A DNA stretch of 64,000 bases, taken from NCBI GenBank assembly GCA_040902535.1, contig JBBDXD010000006.1, positions 127,026-191,025 of the forward strand, given 5' to 3'. This DNA comes from Dehalococcoidia bacterium (GTDB lineage: Bacteria > Chloroflexota > Dehalococcoidia > DSTF01 > JACRBR01). Shown in pieces: positions 43,610 to 53,870 of the stretch. The number at the start of each line of letters is the position of its first letter. Within the stretch, counting starts at the first letter, position 1. The translations under genes were made by a program, and so were the position numbers. The notes under the pieces were generated by a model. It searched no databases. It was not told where the DNA came from and saw nothing but the letters and a program-made list of their open reading frames with translations.

Positions 43610-45289
43610 ATGCGCAAATGGTGGGACCGCATCGCGGTTGTGCTGATCGTCGCGGTCGCGGCCGGCGCGATCTACGCGATCTGGCCGGACGAACCGGAAC
43701 GATACTTTCCCGACTTCCTCAACCTGCCCTCCGGCCGCGGCGTGCCCGGCGAGATCGGCGGGCTCCAACTGCCCTGCCACACAGACGACGACCCCGAAAA
43801 TCCCGCCGACAACTGCAAGGGCATGACGCTCGGCCTCGACCTGCGCGGCGGCTCGCGCACCACGCTCCAGGCCGATCCGCAGGGTCAGGACGTCGACATC
43901 GACGCAGCCCTCGATGCCGCGAAGTCCATCATCGAGAACCGCATCAATCCGTTCGGCGTGTCCGAGTCGCTCGTACAGCGCGCCGGTGAAGACCGTTTGA
44001 TCGTTGAGTTGCCCGGCGTCAGCGCCGAGACGGCGCGTGACATCACGCGGCCCGCGGTGCTGATGTTCTGCGAGCCGCTCCAGGAGGGCGCGCAGACGGG
44101 CACCGGTCAGCCGATCGCAACCTCGCCGCAGGCGCAGCAGATCTTTTACAAGCCCGGCAGCTGCGAGCCGGATATTGATGCGGAGGGTAACGTCGCCCTG
44201 GCGAACCCCGATGGCACCATCGCCGCCGCCGAAGACGGCTCGGTCAGCCGCGTCACACCGACGTACATGGCAACCGGCGTCGGGGTGAACCAGATCATCT
44301 GGACTCCGGCGCGGGGCGACCTGAACGGCGCCTCGACGATCGTCACAGGCAACTTCCTCAAGTCGAATGCCGATGTCCAGATCACCATCGCAGGCCCACT
44401 CCTGCTGTTCGAGACGACGGACGCCGGCGAGGAAGTCTTCGGCTCGATGACGGAGCGCATCACGGGCTTGCCGATGGCCACCTTCCTCGACGGCGAGCCG
44501 ATCCTTGACAGCGACGGCAGCGTGCTCGCGCCGACGATTCGTGGTCAGATCACGAGCGAAGGACAAATTAGCGGCCTGTCGCTGAGCGAAGTAAAACGCC
44601 TGCGCACGTTCCTGAACAACGGCGCCTTCCCGGTGCCGCTGCGCGTCATTCAGCAACAGGACATCGACGCGACACTCGGCGATACCGCGGTGAAGAACTC
44701 CGTCGAGGCCGGCGTCGTCGCGATGCTGCTGATCATGGCGTTCATGATTCTCTACTATCGCTTCCCCGGATTGCTCGCGAGCCTCGCGCTCGTCGTCTAC
44801 ACGGCCATCGTGCTCGCGATTTTCAAGATCGGCATTCCGGGCACCGGCCCGGTAACACTGACGCTCGCCGGCGTCGCGGCATTCGTCCTCTCCGTCGGCA
44901 TGGCGGTCGATGCGAACATCCTCATCTTCGAGCGCACGAAGGAGGAACTGCGCAACGGCCGCAGCCTCATCCCGTCTGTCGAAGCGGGCTTCGATCGGGC
45001 GTGGTCGTCGATCCGCGACAGCAACGTATCGACGCTGATCACGTGCCTGATCCTGTACTGGATGGGTGACGCCTTCGCCTCTAGCCTGATCAAGGGGTTT
45101 GCGTTGACGCTGGCCATCGGTGTGGTTGTCAGCATGTTCTCTGCCATCATCGTGACGCGATCGTTCATGCGCCTGTCCGTCGCGACGCCGCTGCGCCGCT
45201 GGCTGTGGATTTGGACCGATGACAAGCCGGAGCCAATGGGCGCGCGTCCCGTGCCTGCTGCCGCCGGGACGGAGGCCGCCGATGCTTGA
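43610..45289 (+). CDS. secD: Protein translocase subunit SecD
   Basis: SecD uses the proton motive force to pull proteins through SecYEG. The 559-residue protein has the first membrane helix (about 8-25), then the GLDLRGGSRTTLQ and ENRINPFGVSE periplasmic segments and the C-terminal RND-type membrane half with LRVIQQQDIDATLGDTAVKNSVEAG and SVGMAVDANILIFERTKEE (D in the first helix of the proton path). It starts at ATG 43610 right after yajC and overlaps secF by 8 bp. Confidence 0.97.
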   Translation: MRKWWDRIAVVLIVAVAAGAIYAIWPDEPERYFPDFLNLPSGRGVPGEIGGLQLPCHTDDDPENPADNCKGMTLGLDLRGGSRTTLQADPQGQDVDIDAALDAAKSIIENRINPFGVSESLVQRAGEDRLIVELPGVSAETARDITRPAVLMFCEPLQEGAQTGTGQPIATSPQAQQIFYKPGSCEPDIDAEGNVALANPDGTIAAAEDGSVSRVTPTYMATGVGVNQIIWTPARGDLNGASTIVTGNFLKSNADVQITIAGPLLLFETTDAGEEVFGSMTERITGLPMATFLDGEPILDSDGSVLAPTIRGQITSEGQISGLSLSEVKRLRTFLNNGAFPVPLRVIQQQDIDATLGDTAVKNSVEAGVVAMLLIMAFMILYYRFPGLLASLALVVYTAIVLAIFKIGIPGTGPVTLTLAGVAAFVLSVGMAVDANILIFERTKEELRNGRSLIPSVEAGFDRAWSSIRDSNVSTLITCLILYWMGDAFASSLIKGFALTLAIGVVVSMFSAIIVTRSFMRLSVATPLRRWLWIWTDDKPEPMGARPVPAAAGTEAADA

Positions 45290-46286
45290 CCTCGTTTCGA
45301 AACGCAACTGGTTCTTCCTGCTCTCTGTCCTCGTGATGATCCCCGGCGCGATCTCCCTGCTCATCCCGCCGCGGCTCAAGCCGGGCATCGAGTTCACCAG
45401 CGGCACGACCTTCGCCTTCCGCTACGTAGAGCAGGCATCGACCGAGCAGATCGACGATCTCATGGGCGAGTTGGGCTACGGAGACGCTCAGGTCCAGAGC
45501 ACCGGCGACAACCAGTTCCTCGTCCGCACCGAGGAGATCGCCGGGTCCGAGACGACGCCGCCGGTCGGGCCGCCTCTCCCCTCCGAACGTGAGGAATTGG
45601 AGTTGGCGCTCAGTGAGCGTTTCGGTGGATTTATCGACACGAGCGGCAATCCGACGAACCAGTTCATCGAGTTCTCGTCGGTGTCCGCGGCCGTCTCGCG
45701 CGACATTGGCCGCAACGCGGCGATTGCCGTCGCGATGGCGTCAGTGGCGATCCTCCTCTACATCACGTACTCGTTCAGGAACGTCCCGAACTCCTTCCGC
45801 TACGGCGCGTCGGCGATCGTTGCGCTCCTGCACGACGTCGTGCTCGTCGTCGGCATCTTCTCGATCCTCGGCAAATTTGCTGACGTGGAGGTCGATACGT
45901 TCTTCATCACGGGACTGCTCACCGTCGTCGGCTTTAGCGTCCACGACTCGATCGTCGTCTTCGACCGCATCCGCGAGAACGTCGGTGCCGGCGTGTTCCG
46001 GAGCTTCCCCGCTGCCGTGAACCACAGCCTCTTGCAGACGCTCGGCCGCTCGCTCAACACGTCGCTGACGCTGATCTTCTCGATCGTGGCGCTGCTGCTG
46101 CTCGGTGGCGAGAGCATTCGCGACTTTCTGCTCGTGCTGCTCATCGGCGTGTCGACCGGTGTCTACAGTTCAGTGTTCGTCGCCAGCATGTTCCTCGTTT
46201 CGTGGGAACAGGGCGACTTTGCGCGGCTGTGGCAGCGGCTCACTGGACGCAGATCGGCCTCGACAGAAGCCGTCCCGGCGGAGTAA
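45282..46286 (+). CDS. secF: Protein translocase subunit SecF
   Basis: SecF is the partner of SecD. The 334-residue protein has the N-terminal helix (NWFFLLSVLVMIPGAISLLIP), PGIEFTSGTTFAFRY, and the C-terminal five-helix half with VGFSVHDSIVVFDRIREN, NTSLTLIFSIVALLLLGG and the proton-path Asp. ATG 45282 overlaps the end of secD. Confidence 0.97.
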   Translation: MLDLVSKRNWFFLLSVLVMIPGAISLLIPPRLKPGIEFTSGTTFAFRYVEQASTEQIDDLMGELGYGDAQVQSTGDNQFLVRTEEIAGSETTPPVGPPLPSEREELELALSERFGGFIDTSGNPTNQFIEFSSVSAAVSRDIGRNAAIAVAMASVAILLYITYSFRNVPNSFRYGASAIVALLHDVVLVVGIFSILGKFADVEVDTFFITGLLTVVGFSVHDSIVVFDRIRENVGAGVFRSFPAAVNHSLLQTLGRSLNTSLTLIFSIVALLLLGGESIRDFLLVLLIGVSTGVYSSVFVASMFLVSWEQGDFARLWQRLTGRRSASTEAVPAE

Positions 46287-46331
46287 CCGATCGAACCTGC
46301 GGCAGCCTTCGCGTGCCGATACTCTGGCGCC

Positions 46332-47360
46332 ATGAGCGTCGGCTTCGTCTACGATCCGATCTTCCTTGAGCACGACACCGGCGAGCACCCGGAAAACGCG
46401 CGCCGGCTGACGGCGACGATGGCCCTGCTCGAAGAAAGCGGCCTGCTGGCGGCGCTCACGCGGATCCCCGTCCGTGCCGCATCGGCGGACGAGCTTTCGC
46501 TAGCGCACGACCCGCGGTACGTGGGCGCCGTCGAGCGTGTCGCCGGCGAGGGTGGCGGCTGGGTCGATCCCGACACCTTGATCATGCCGCGCTCGTACGC
46601 CGTCGCGGCGCACGTCGTCGGCGGCACCTTGAACGCGCTCGATGCGCTGATGCGCGGCGATGTCGAATCGGCGTTCTGCCTCGTACGGCCGCCCGGCCAT
46701 CACGCGACGCCCGTCCAGGCGATGGGCTTTTGTTTGTTCAATCACGTCGCCGTCGCTGCGGAATACGCTCGCGCGCGGCACGGCCTCGAGCGCGTGGCGA
46801 TCGTCGACTACGACGTGCATCACGGCAACGGCACCCAGGACGCCTTCTACGACGATCCCGGCGTGCTCTACGTCTCGACGCACGAGTTTCCGTTCTACCC
46901 GGGTACGGGCCCCGCTGAGGACGTCGGGGCTGATGCGGGCCTTGGCTACAACGTCAACGTTCCCATGCCCCACGGCAGCGGCGACGCCGAGTATCGCCGC
47001 GCGTTCGAGGCCATCGTCATGCCCGCGGTGCGGCGCTTTCGTCCGCAGCTCATCCTGGTCTCCGCGGGCTACGACGCGCACTTCGCCGACGACATCGCAC
47101 TGCAGCAACTCAGCGTCGATGGTTACGACACGCTCGTGTCGATGATCGTCGCCGCGGCCGCTGATCTGTGCGACGGGCGCGCGCTCTTCGCGCTCGAAGG
47201 AGGCTATCACCTGACGGCGTTGCCCTGGTCGGTCCGACGCACGCTCGAGGTGATGCGAGGTGACGGCCCGGCACCGGATCCGTTGGGAACCGCCATCGCT
47301 CGTACTCCGCCCGGCTTCGATGACATGATCGCGCGCGTGAAGTCGCTGCACGGCCTGTAG
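46332..47360 (+). CDS. Histone deacetylase-like zinc hydrolase
   Basis: The 342-residue protein is a bacterial HDAC/acetoin-utilisation-like amidohydrolase. The family blocks are visible: RPPGHHATPVQAMGFCLFNHVA (His pair), AIVDYDVHHGNGTQDAFY (zinc Asp and His), THEFPFYPGTG, and LILVSAGYDAHFADD (second zinc Asp). Possible substrates are acetylated polyamines or proteins. It follows secF by 45 bp. Confidence 0.93.
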   Translation: MSVGFVYDPIFLEHDTGEHPENARRLTATMALLEESGLLAALTRIPVRAASADELSLAHDPRYVGAVERVAGEGGGWVDPDTLIMPRSYAVAAHVVGGTLNALDALMRGDVESAFCLVRPPGHHATPVQAMGFCLFNHVAVAAEYARARHGLERVAIVDYDVHHGNGTQDAFYDDPGVLYVSTHEFPFYPGTGPAEDVGADAGLGYNVNVPMPHGSGDAEYRRAFEAIVMPAVRRFRPQLILVSAGYDAHFADDIALQQLSVDGYDTLVSMIVAAAADLCDGRALFALEGGYHLTALPWSVRRTLEVMRGDGPAPDPLGTAIARTPPGFDDMIARVKSLHGL

Positions 47361-47404
47361 CACCAAGCAGGGTTCCGGGAGTCGCAGTTAGATACACTCT
47401 CGCC

Positions 47405-48868
<1,464 letters not shown>

Positions 48869-48953
48869 ATCCGTCTGCGCGCGTGGCCTGGCGGCCCCTC
48901 GGTCGCGCCGTGGTGACCGCAACTTATAACAGCTACGGTGCTGGAGCCGCCGG

Positions 48954-48983
48954 TTGTCCGCCTCAGAATGCCCGTGCTAAGAT
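48954..48983 (+). promoter_or_regulatory. Promoter for the tRNA-Gln/tRNA-Glu pair
   Basis: TTGTCC (48954-48959), an 18-bp spacer and TAAGAT (48978-48983) place transcription start about 4-6 bp before tRNA-Gln. Confidence 0.5.
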
Positions 48984-48993
48984 CGAACCACGC

Positions 48994-49067
48994 TGGGGAT
49001 TCGTCTAATGGTAGGACAGCGGATTCTGGATCCGTATGTGGGGGTTCGAATCCTCCATCCCCAGCCA
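48994..49067 (+). tRNA. tRNA-Gln (CTG anticodon)
   Basis: A full cloverleaf: acceptor TGGGGAT/ATCCCCA, D-arm with GTCTAATGGTAGGAC, anticodon arm GCGGA-TTCTGGA-TCCGT (anticodon CTG), T-arm GGGGG-TTCGAAT-CCTCC. The 3' GCCA is encoded. Confidence 0.95.
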
Positions 49068-49070
49068 ATT

Positions 49071-49147
49071 GGCGCATTCGTCTAGCGGCCCAGGACACCG
49101 CCCTCTCAAGGCGGAGATCGCGGGTTCGAATCCCGCATGCGCTACCA
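49071..49147 (+). tRNA. tRNA-Glu (CTC anticodon)
   Basis: Acceptor GGCGCAT/ATGCGCT, D-arm GTCTAGCGGCCCAGGAC, anticodon arm CCGCC-CTCTCAA-GGCGG (anticodon CTC), T-arm GCGGG-TTCGAAT-CCCGC. The CCA is encoded. It lies 3 bp after tRNA-Gln. Confidence 0.95.
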
Positions 49148-49158
49148 ATGCCATCGCG

Positions 49159-49188
49159 AAGAGTCCGCCACCTCTGGCGGACTCTTTT
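49159..49188 (+). terminator. Terminator of the tRNA operon
   Basis: An 11-bp stem AAGAGTCCGCC / GGCGGACTCTT with a 6-nt loop runs into TTTT. Confidence 0.85.
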
Positions 49189-49234
49189 CGCACCCTGTAC
49201 GCCACCTGCGGCGGGCGAAACGCTACACTGAACC

Positions 49235-49729
49235 ATGACTACTGATACCAACGACGCGATCGAAAAGGCGACGTTCGGCGCCGGTTGCTTCTGGGGCGTC
49301 GAAGCCGCGTTCCGCCAGATAAAAGGCGTAAAGTCCACCGCTGTCGGCTTCATGGGCGGTGCGCTCGACGATCCGACTTACGAGGACGTCTGCTATCGCG
49401 ATACCGGCCACGCCGAGGTCGTCGAGGTGCAGTTCGATCCAGAGCTCGTCCCGTACGCCGCGCTGCTCGACGTCTTCTGGGAGAACCACGATCCGACGAC
49501 GCTCAACCGCCAGGGCCCCGACGTAGGCGAGCAGTATCGCAGCGCGATCTTCTATCACTCGCCTGAACAGCAACGCGCCGCGACGGACTCCAAGGACGCG
49601 CTCGAGCGCGATGGTCGCTACCGGCGGCCGATCGTTACGGAGATCACGCCCGCGGCGACGTTCTACCCCGCTGAGGAGTACCACCAGCAGTACCTCGAGA
49701 AGCGCGGCCTCTCGACCTGCCACATCTGA
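49235..49729 (+). CDS. msrA: Peptide methionine (S)-S-oxide reductase
   Basis: MsrA reduces methionine sulfoxide in proteins. The 164-residue protein has the catalytic [12 protein letters not shown] (Cys about residue 18) with EVVEVQFDP and the [12 protein letters not shown] segment, and ends in CHI. A resolving Cys lies near the C-terminus (STCH). It has no MsrB fusion. Confidence 0.95.
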   Translation: MTTDTNDAIEKATFGAGCFWGVEAAFRQIKGVKSTAVGFMGGALDDPTYEDVCYRDTGHAEVVEVQFDPELVPYAALLDVFWENHDPTTLNRQGPDVGEQYRSAIFYHSPEQQRAATDSKDALERDGRYRRPIVTEITPAATFYPAEEYHQQYLEKRGLSTCHI

Positions 49730-49750
49730 TCCGGCTCAGCCCCCGCACGC

Positions 49751-50302
49751 TCATACCGCGGTTTCGTTCGCGCGCTTGTTGCGCGTCTCTCCGGCATCGC
49801 GCGTGACCACGCTGATGTGGCCGTCGCCTTCGATGCACGCTCGCTTGACCTCCGCGACGTCGTCGACGCCTTGCTGGCGAATTTGGCTCATCAGCTCTTC
49901 TTCGCTGATCAGCTCCTTCTCCATGTTGCGCCGCAGCATCCTTCCGTCCTTCACCAACTCGAGCGGTGGCGGGTGCACGAGCCGGCCGATCCATGGCACC
50001 CGGAATCCAACCCAGTTGAGCGCGAAGCTCCAGAACAGGATGACGGCGACGAGCACGACGCCCTCCGTGATCGACGTGTAGTCCGCCGACATCGCGTTTT
50101 GCGCGGCGTCTGCCACCAGCACGATCACCAGCAGGTCCGTTACGCCCACCGCCCCGGCCTCGCGCTTCAGCACCACGCGCAGCATCGCGAACAGCGCGAG
50201 GTACATCAGCGAACCTCGGATCACCACCTCGAACACCGACATGCTCGGGACGAACAATTCACTCCAGTCGATAGCGCCGCCTCCACGCGTGTGCGGAAGC
50301 AT
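49751..50302 (-). CDS. DUF421 (YetF-type) membrane protein
   Basis: The 183-residue protein has three N-terminal membrane helices (about 24-45, 55-70, 82-100) and a C-terminal cytoplasmic domain. The family segment LFAMLRVVLKREAGAVGVTDLLVIVLVADAAQNAM (in its parts) and ELISEEELMSQIRQQGVDDVAEVK are clear. Function is unknown; YetF-like proteins act near the envelope, some in spores. Confidence 0.85.
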   Translation of the reverse strand: MLPHTRGGGAIDWSELFVPSMSVFEVVIRGSLMYLALFAMLRVVLKREAGAVGVTDLLVIVLVADAAQNAMSADYTSITEGVVLVAVILFWSFALNWVGFRVPWIGRLVHPPPLELVKDGRMLRRNMEKELISEEELMSQIRQQGVDDVAEVKRACIEGDGHISVVTRDAGETRNKRANETAV

Positions 50303-50376
50303 TATCCGGAGGCGGCCGTGTCACCACGATGCGGATTCTCGGCTGAGCGCTTGCAGAAGCGTCTATAGCCCGCAGG

Positions 50377-51063
50377 CTAGTTGCCCGGTGTCCAGAAGTT
50401 CGTGTTTTCCGGCGTGGGATCGTCGCGCCCGGCTCCGGCGTCGAGCGGCGCGCGCGGGATGATCGAAGGATCGACGGCAGCGCGCGTGGGATCCTGGAAG
50501 TCGTCAAACACCACGTCGACGCTCGACGTATCGAGTACGGCGTAGGACAACCGGAACGCGTTCCGCGCATCCCGCGCTTCGCCGGCCGACCCCGGGTTGA
50601 TGACCAGCACGCGACCGAGCCGCTCCGCCATCTGATAGTGCGTGTGGCCGAGGATCACGTAGTCCGCATCGATCGTGGCGAGCTTCGCGATGCTCGGGCT
50701 CTTCGGATAGATGTACTCGTTGTGCGGCTCGAACGGGCTCCCGTGTACCATCACCAGCTTCTTGCCGCCCACGGTCGTCTCCAGCCGGGATGGCTGCGAC
50801 GACATATACTCCAGATCCGCGCCGCGCACCCAGTCGGCCGACCGCGCCTTGCTGCCCCACTTCCCGAGCAGCACCTCCTCGTGATTGCCCAGGATGTAGC
50901 GGGCGCCTCGCTCGCGCAGGATTTGCATCACTTCGTTCGAGAAGCGGAACTGGTAGACGGCGTCGCCCGCACAGAGCAGCTCGTCGACATCCCCCATCCG
51001 GTCGAGCGCGATGCGCAGCGCCTCGTGGTTGCAGTGCACGTCCGCGACGATGCCGATACGCAT
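50377..51063 (-). CDS. Metallophosphoesterase
   Basis: The 228-residue calcineurin-like phosphoesterase of the YfcE/MJ0936-like type has GIVADVHCNHEAL (metal Asp/His), LCAGDAVYQ, YILGNHEEV, MVHGSPFEPHN and ILGHTHYQMAE. The C-terminal tail is Pro-rich. A cyclic-nucleotide or general phosphodiesterase role is likely. Confidence 0.88.
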   Translation of the reverse strand: MRIGIVADVHCNHEALRIALDRMGDVDELLCAGDAVYQFRFSNEVMQILRERGARYILGNHEEVLLGKWGSKARSADWVRGADLEYMSSQPSRLETTVGGKKLVMVHGSPFEPHNEYIYPKSPSIAKLATIDADYVILGHTHYQMAERLGRVLVINPGSAGEARDARNAFRLSYAVLDTSSVDVVFDDFQDPTRAAVDPSIIPRAPLDAGAGRDDPTPENTNFWTPGN

Positions 51064-51131
51064 GCGTCAGTATCGCCAACCGGCCGTCGAAGCAGAACCG
51101 GCGAAGGTACCTGTTGAAGCTCGCCGCTCCT

Positions 51132-52520
51132 TCAGACCTTCAGGCGCTTCCATGCGCCCAGCGCGAAGCGGCGTTGTACGAGCGCTGCTCGGACCCAGTT
51201 CTCCGTGACAGCGGCGAGCCAGGCGAACGGCACGGTGAGACCAAGCACGATCACCATGAACGCCGCGATCGGCACGCGAATCCCCCACGCCGTGAACGTG
51301 AACGTGTACAGCACGAAGCGCACGTCCCCGGCTCCGCGCAGCACACCGGACAGCGACGCATGGACGCCCATTGCCGGAAGCGCGAACGCAAACACCCGTA
51401 ACAGCCTGGTACCGGTTTCGACGACCTCCGGGTCGTCCCGCACGAATAGCTCGACGACGTACGGCGCGATGGCGAACTGCACCGCGGCCATCGTCACGAG
51501 CAGGCAGAGCGCGAAGAAGCGCACGCGCTTGGCGATCGCTTCCGCCATGTCCGGCAGCCCGGCACCCAGGTACTGCCCCACGAGTGCCGTCGCCGCCGTG
51601 CCGAGCGCAAAGCCGGGCAGGATCGCCAGCTCCAGCGATCGCAGCGCCAGTGAGTGCGCGGCGAGTTGTTCCGTGCCCAGCCGCGCCACGATGCGCGTAT
51701 ACACCAGGAACGCGAACATGAATTGCGCCTCTTCGAGCCCCACCGGCAGCCCGATGCGCAGCACACGCGCCATCGACTCGCGGCTCGTGGCAAGCAAACG
51801 CGTGACGTCCATGCGGACCGGCGCCAGCCCGCTGGCTGCCAGCGCCAGTGCCAGCACACCGCCCGTCGTCCCCGCCGCCGCGTAACCAATGCCCGAAGCG
51901 AGCACGCCTAAGTCCGCCACGTCGCCCGAGATCAGCACAAACGTGACGATCGCGTTGATCGCATTCACGATGATCAAAATCACCATTGGCATCCACGTAT
52001 TTCCCATGCCCCGGAGCGCGCCACTGACGGCGTACAGCACCATCAGCATCGGAAACCCGATCGACCCGGCGCGGAGGTACTCGACGCCGTGCGGCACGAC
52101 CTCTGGCTCGGCGCCCATGAGGCGCATGAGCCACGGCGCCGCGGCGAATACGATAGCTGTGCAGAGGATGCCCCACACAAGCGCAAGCACGATCGAAGCG
52201 TGCAACGCTGCCTGGACGCGCGAGCGGTCGCCGGCGCCGACGTCGCGCGCCACCACCGCGGTCGCTCCCACATCGACCGCCAGGGCGCCCGAGAGCGGGA
52301 TCCAGAACATGAGCGTCCCGATCCCGACGGCCGCTAATCCGTCCGCACCGACATAACGCCCGACGAGCACCGCATCGACCGCGCTCAGGACCGAGATTGA
52401 AAAGCGCTCGACGCCCACGGGCCATGCGAGCTTGAGAATGACACGGGAAAGCCCGCGATCGGCAGCAAGCGCAAGGACCTGCACGCTCGACGCGGGCACA
52501 GCTTTGGGTTCCGCCGGCAA
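51132..52520 (-). CDS. MATE-family efflux transporter
   Basis: The 462-residue protein has twelve membrane helices in two related halves. VERFSISVLSAVDAVLVGRYVG matches the first-helix MATE motif, and LPVGLEEAQFMFAFLVYTRIV the start of the second half. Na+ or H+ drives export of unknown compounds. The TTG start at 52520 is preceded by CACGAGGA. A 7-bp inverted repeat lies 10 bp upstream. Confidence 0.88.
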   Translation of the reverse strand: MPAEPKAVPASSVQVLALAADRGLSRVILKLAWPVGVERFSISVLSAVDAVLVGRYVGADGLAAVGIGTLMFWIPLSGALAVDVGATAVVARDVGAGDRSRVQAALHASIVLALVWGILCTAIVFAAAPWLMRLMGAEPEVVPHGVEYLRAGSIGFPMLMVLYAVSGALRGMGNTWMPMVILIIVNAINAIVTFVLISGDVADLGVLASGIGYAAAGTTGGVLALALAASGLAPVRMDVTRLLATSRESMARVLRIGLPVGLEEAQFMFAFLVYTRIVARLGTEQLAAHSLALRSLELAILPGFALGTAATALVGQYLGAGLPDMAEAIAKRVRFFALCLLVTMAAVQFAIAPYVVELFVRDDPEVVETGTRLLRVFAFALPAMGVHASLSGVLRGAGDVRFVLYTFTFTAWGIRVPIAAFMVIVLGLTVPFAWLAAVTENWVRAALVQRRFALGAWKRLKV

Positions 52521-52530
52521 GTTGAATCCT

Positions 52531-52563
52531 CGTGCTAGGTCCGGAGCGCGTCAGCTTAGCACG
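52531..52563. promoter_or_regulatory. Inverted repeat upstream of the MATE gene
   Basis: CGTGCTA-N19-TAGCACG lies 10 bp before the MATE start and could be an operator. No regulator gene is near. Confidence 0.35.
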
Positions 52564-52678
52564 AGCGTGGCATTATGCCCGTTCGCGTTGCGACGCGCGG
52601 AAACCGGATGCGCGCAGTCATGCGCGCACGCTCGCGTCGGTGCGCGTCAGGAAGTCGACTGATCGACGGCGCGCGTTG

Positions 52679-53740
52679 TCAGGGAGGTGCAGGCTCGACC
52701 GTTGCCGGTTCGGCCGTCGGCGGAATGCTCTCGACGGTCGCTGCTTCCGTCGCCGGGATCGGCGTATCGACGACTGGCGTCGGCGTATCGACCGGGGGCG
52801 GCGTGGCCGTCTCGGTCGGTGGCACAGCCGTCGGTGGCAGCGGCGTCGGTGGTACAGGTGTATGCGTGTCGTCCGGGGCCGGCGTCCATGTATCGTCGGG
52901 TACCGGCGTGCGTGTCGGAGGCTCGGTCGGCGTGGCCGTGCCTGTTGTCGTTGCCCCGGCGAGCTGAGCTTCGGGACGCGGTGCGGTAGGCGTCGGCGTC
53001 GGCAATGCCGGGACCTCGACGAGCGTCGGATCGGCGGGTCGGGCGATCGGGTTGAACACGCGAGGCACGCGCCATGGCGTGAGTTCGATCTTCTGCGGTT
53101 GGCCCTTACCGTAGTTCCCGGATGCGTATGATCTGCCGTCCTGCGGCACACCGCTGTTCGTATCGATGTCGTCGAACGCAACCGGCAGCGACTGCGTGAG
53201 CGGACGCTGCTCCTCCGTGCGCTGGACCTGGAAATGCAGGTGCGGACCGGGACCGCCGCCTTCATCGTCCGCGCAGGTCAGGCCCGTCTCTCCGGAGACT
53301 GCTATCGGATCTCCCTGGTCGACGATGTCGCCCGCTGCGACTTGCGCGCCGTTATGCGCGAGGTGCAGGTACAGCGCCGACGTCCCATCGCCGTGGTCGA
53401 TCACGACATAATTGGCAGCGGTCGAGAAGATAGGGCTGCAGCCGCCGCTGTTCGAGTCCTCTCGCACCATCAGCACCTTGCCGCTGCGGGCGGCGACGAT
53501 CGTGTCATAGGAGAGGTCAAAGTCGAACGCGTAAGCGGTGCTGCCATTGTGCGTGAAGGTCGTTTCTTCGCCCTGCGTGACCGAGTGGATCTCGCCGCCC
53601 GCCCAGGGCAATAGGTAGCCGGGTGCGGCAGGGAAGCGCCCTTCTTCGCCCTTCTGTTGGCCCGGGATGTGGATGGGTGGCGCGATCGCCGCGACAAACG
53701 TCACGGCAACAGCGACGGCGGAGAACAGCGAGATTAACAA
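52679..53740 (-). CDS. Exported M23 (LytM-type) peptidase with TP-rich tail
   Basis: The 353-residue protein has an N-terminal hydrophobic helix (about 3-21) and an M23 domain: the first zinc motif is FTHNGSTAYAFDF (His and Asp), YLHLAHNG gives the catalytic His, and GPHLHFQV the last ligand. From about residue 230 the chain becomes a Thr/Pro-rich repeat (TPTPT, PPTP, DTPTP) for about 120 residues, which suits passage through the cell wall. It acts on peptidoglycan. The next gene, on the other strand, is another M23 protein. Confidence 0.88.
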   Translation of the reverse strand: MLISLFSAVAVAVTFVAAIAPPIHIPGQQKGEEGRFPAAPGYLLPWAGGEIHSVTQGEETTFTHNGSTAYAFDFDLSYDTIVAARSGKVLMVREDSNSGGCSPIFSTAANYVVIDHGDGTSALYLHLAHNGAQVAAGDIVDQGDPIAVSGETGLTCADDEGGGPGPHLHFQVQRTEEQRPLTQSLPVAFDDIDTNSGVPQDGRSYASGNYGKGQPQKIELTPWRVPRVFNPIARPADPTLVEVPALPTPTPTAPRPEAQLAGATTTGTATPTEPPTRTPVPDDTWTPAPDDTHTPVPPTPLPPTAVPPTETATPPPVDTPTPVVDTPIPATEAATVESIPPTAEPATVEPAPP

Positions 53741-53870
53741 AGCAGCGCCTCACAACGACATTGCGGCCGGACTGGACAGTTGACTACGTAATCGGCATGT
53801 CGGCGAGGCTTGGGTATGCGATTCTACCCCTAGGAGCCCGGTCCAGCGGTGTCTTCTCTACATAAAAAGT

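Noticed and set aside
43568..45406. 612-codon - strand frame opposite secD
   Set aside because: It is an antisense shadow of secD/secF; residues are Arg/Asp/Ala-rich without any motif.
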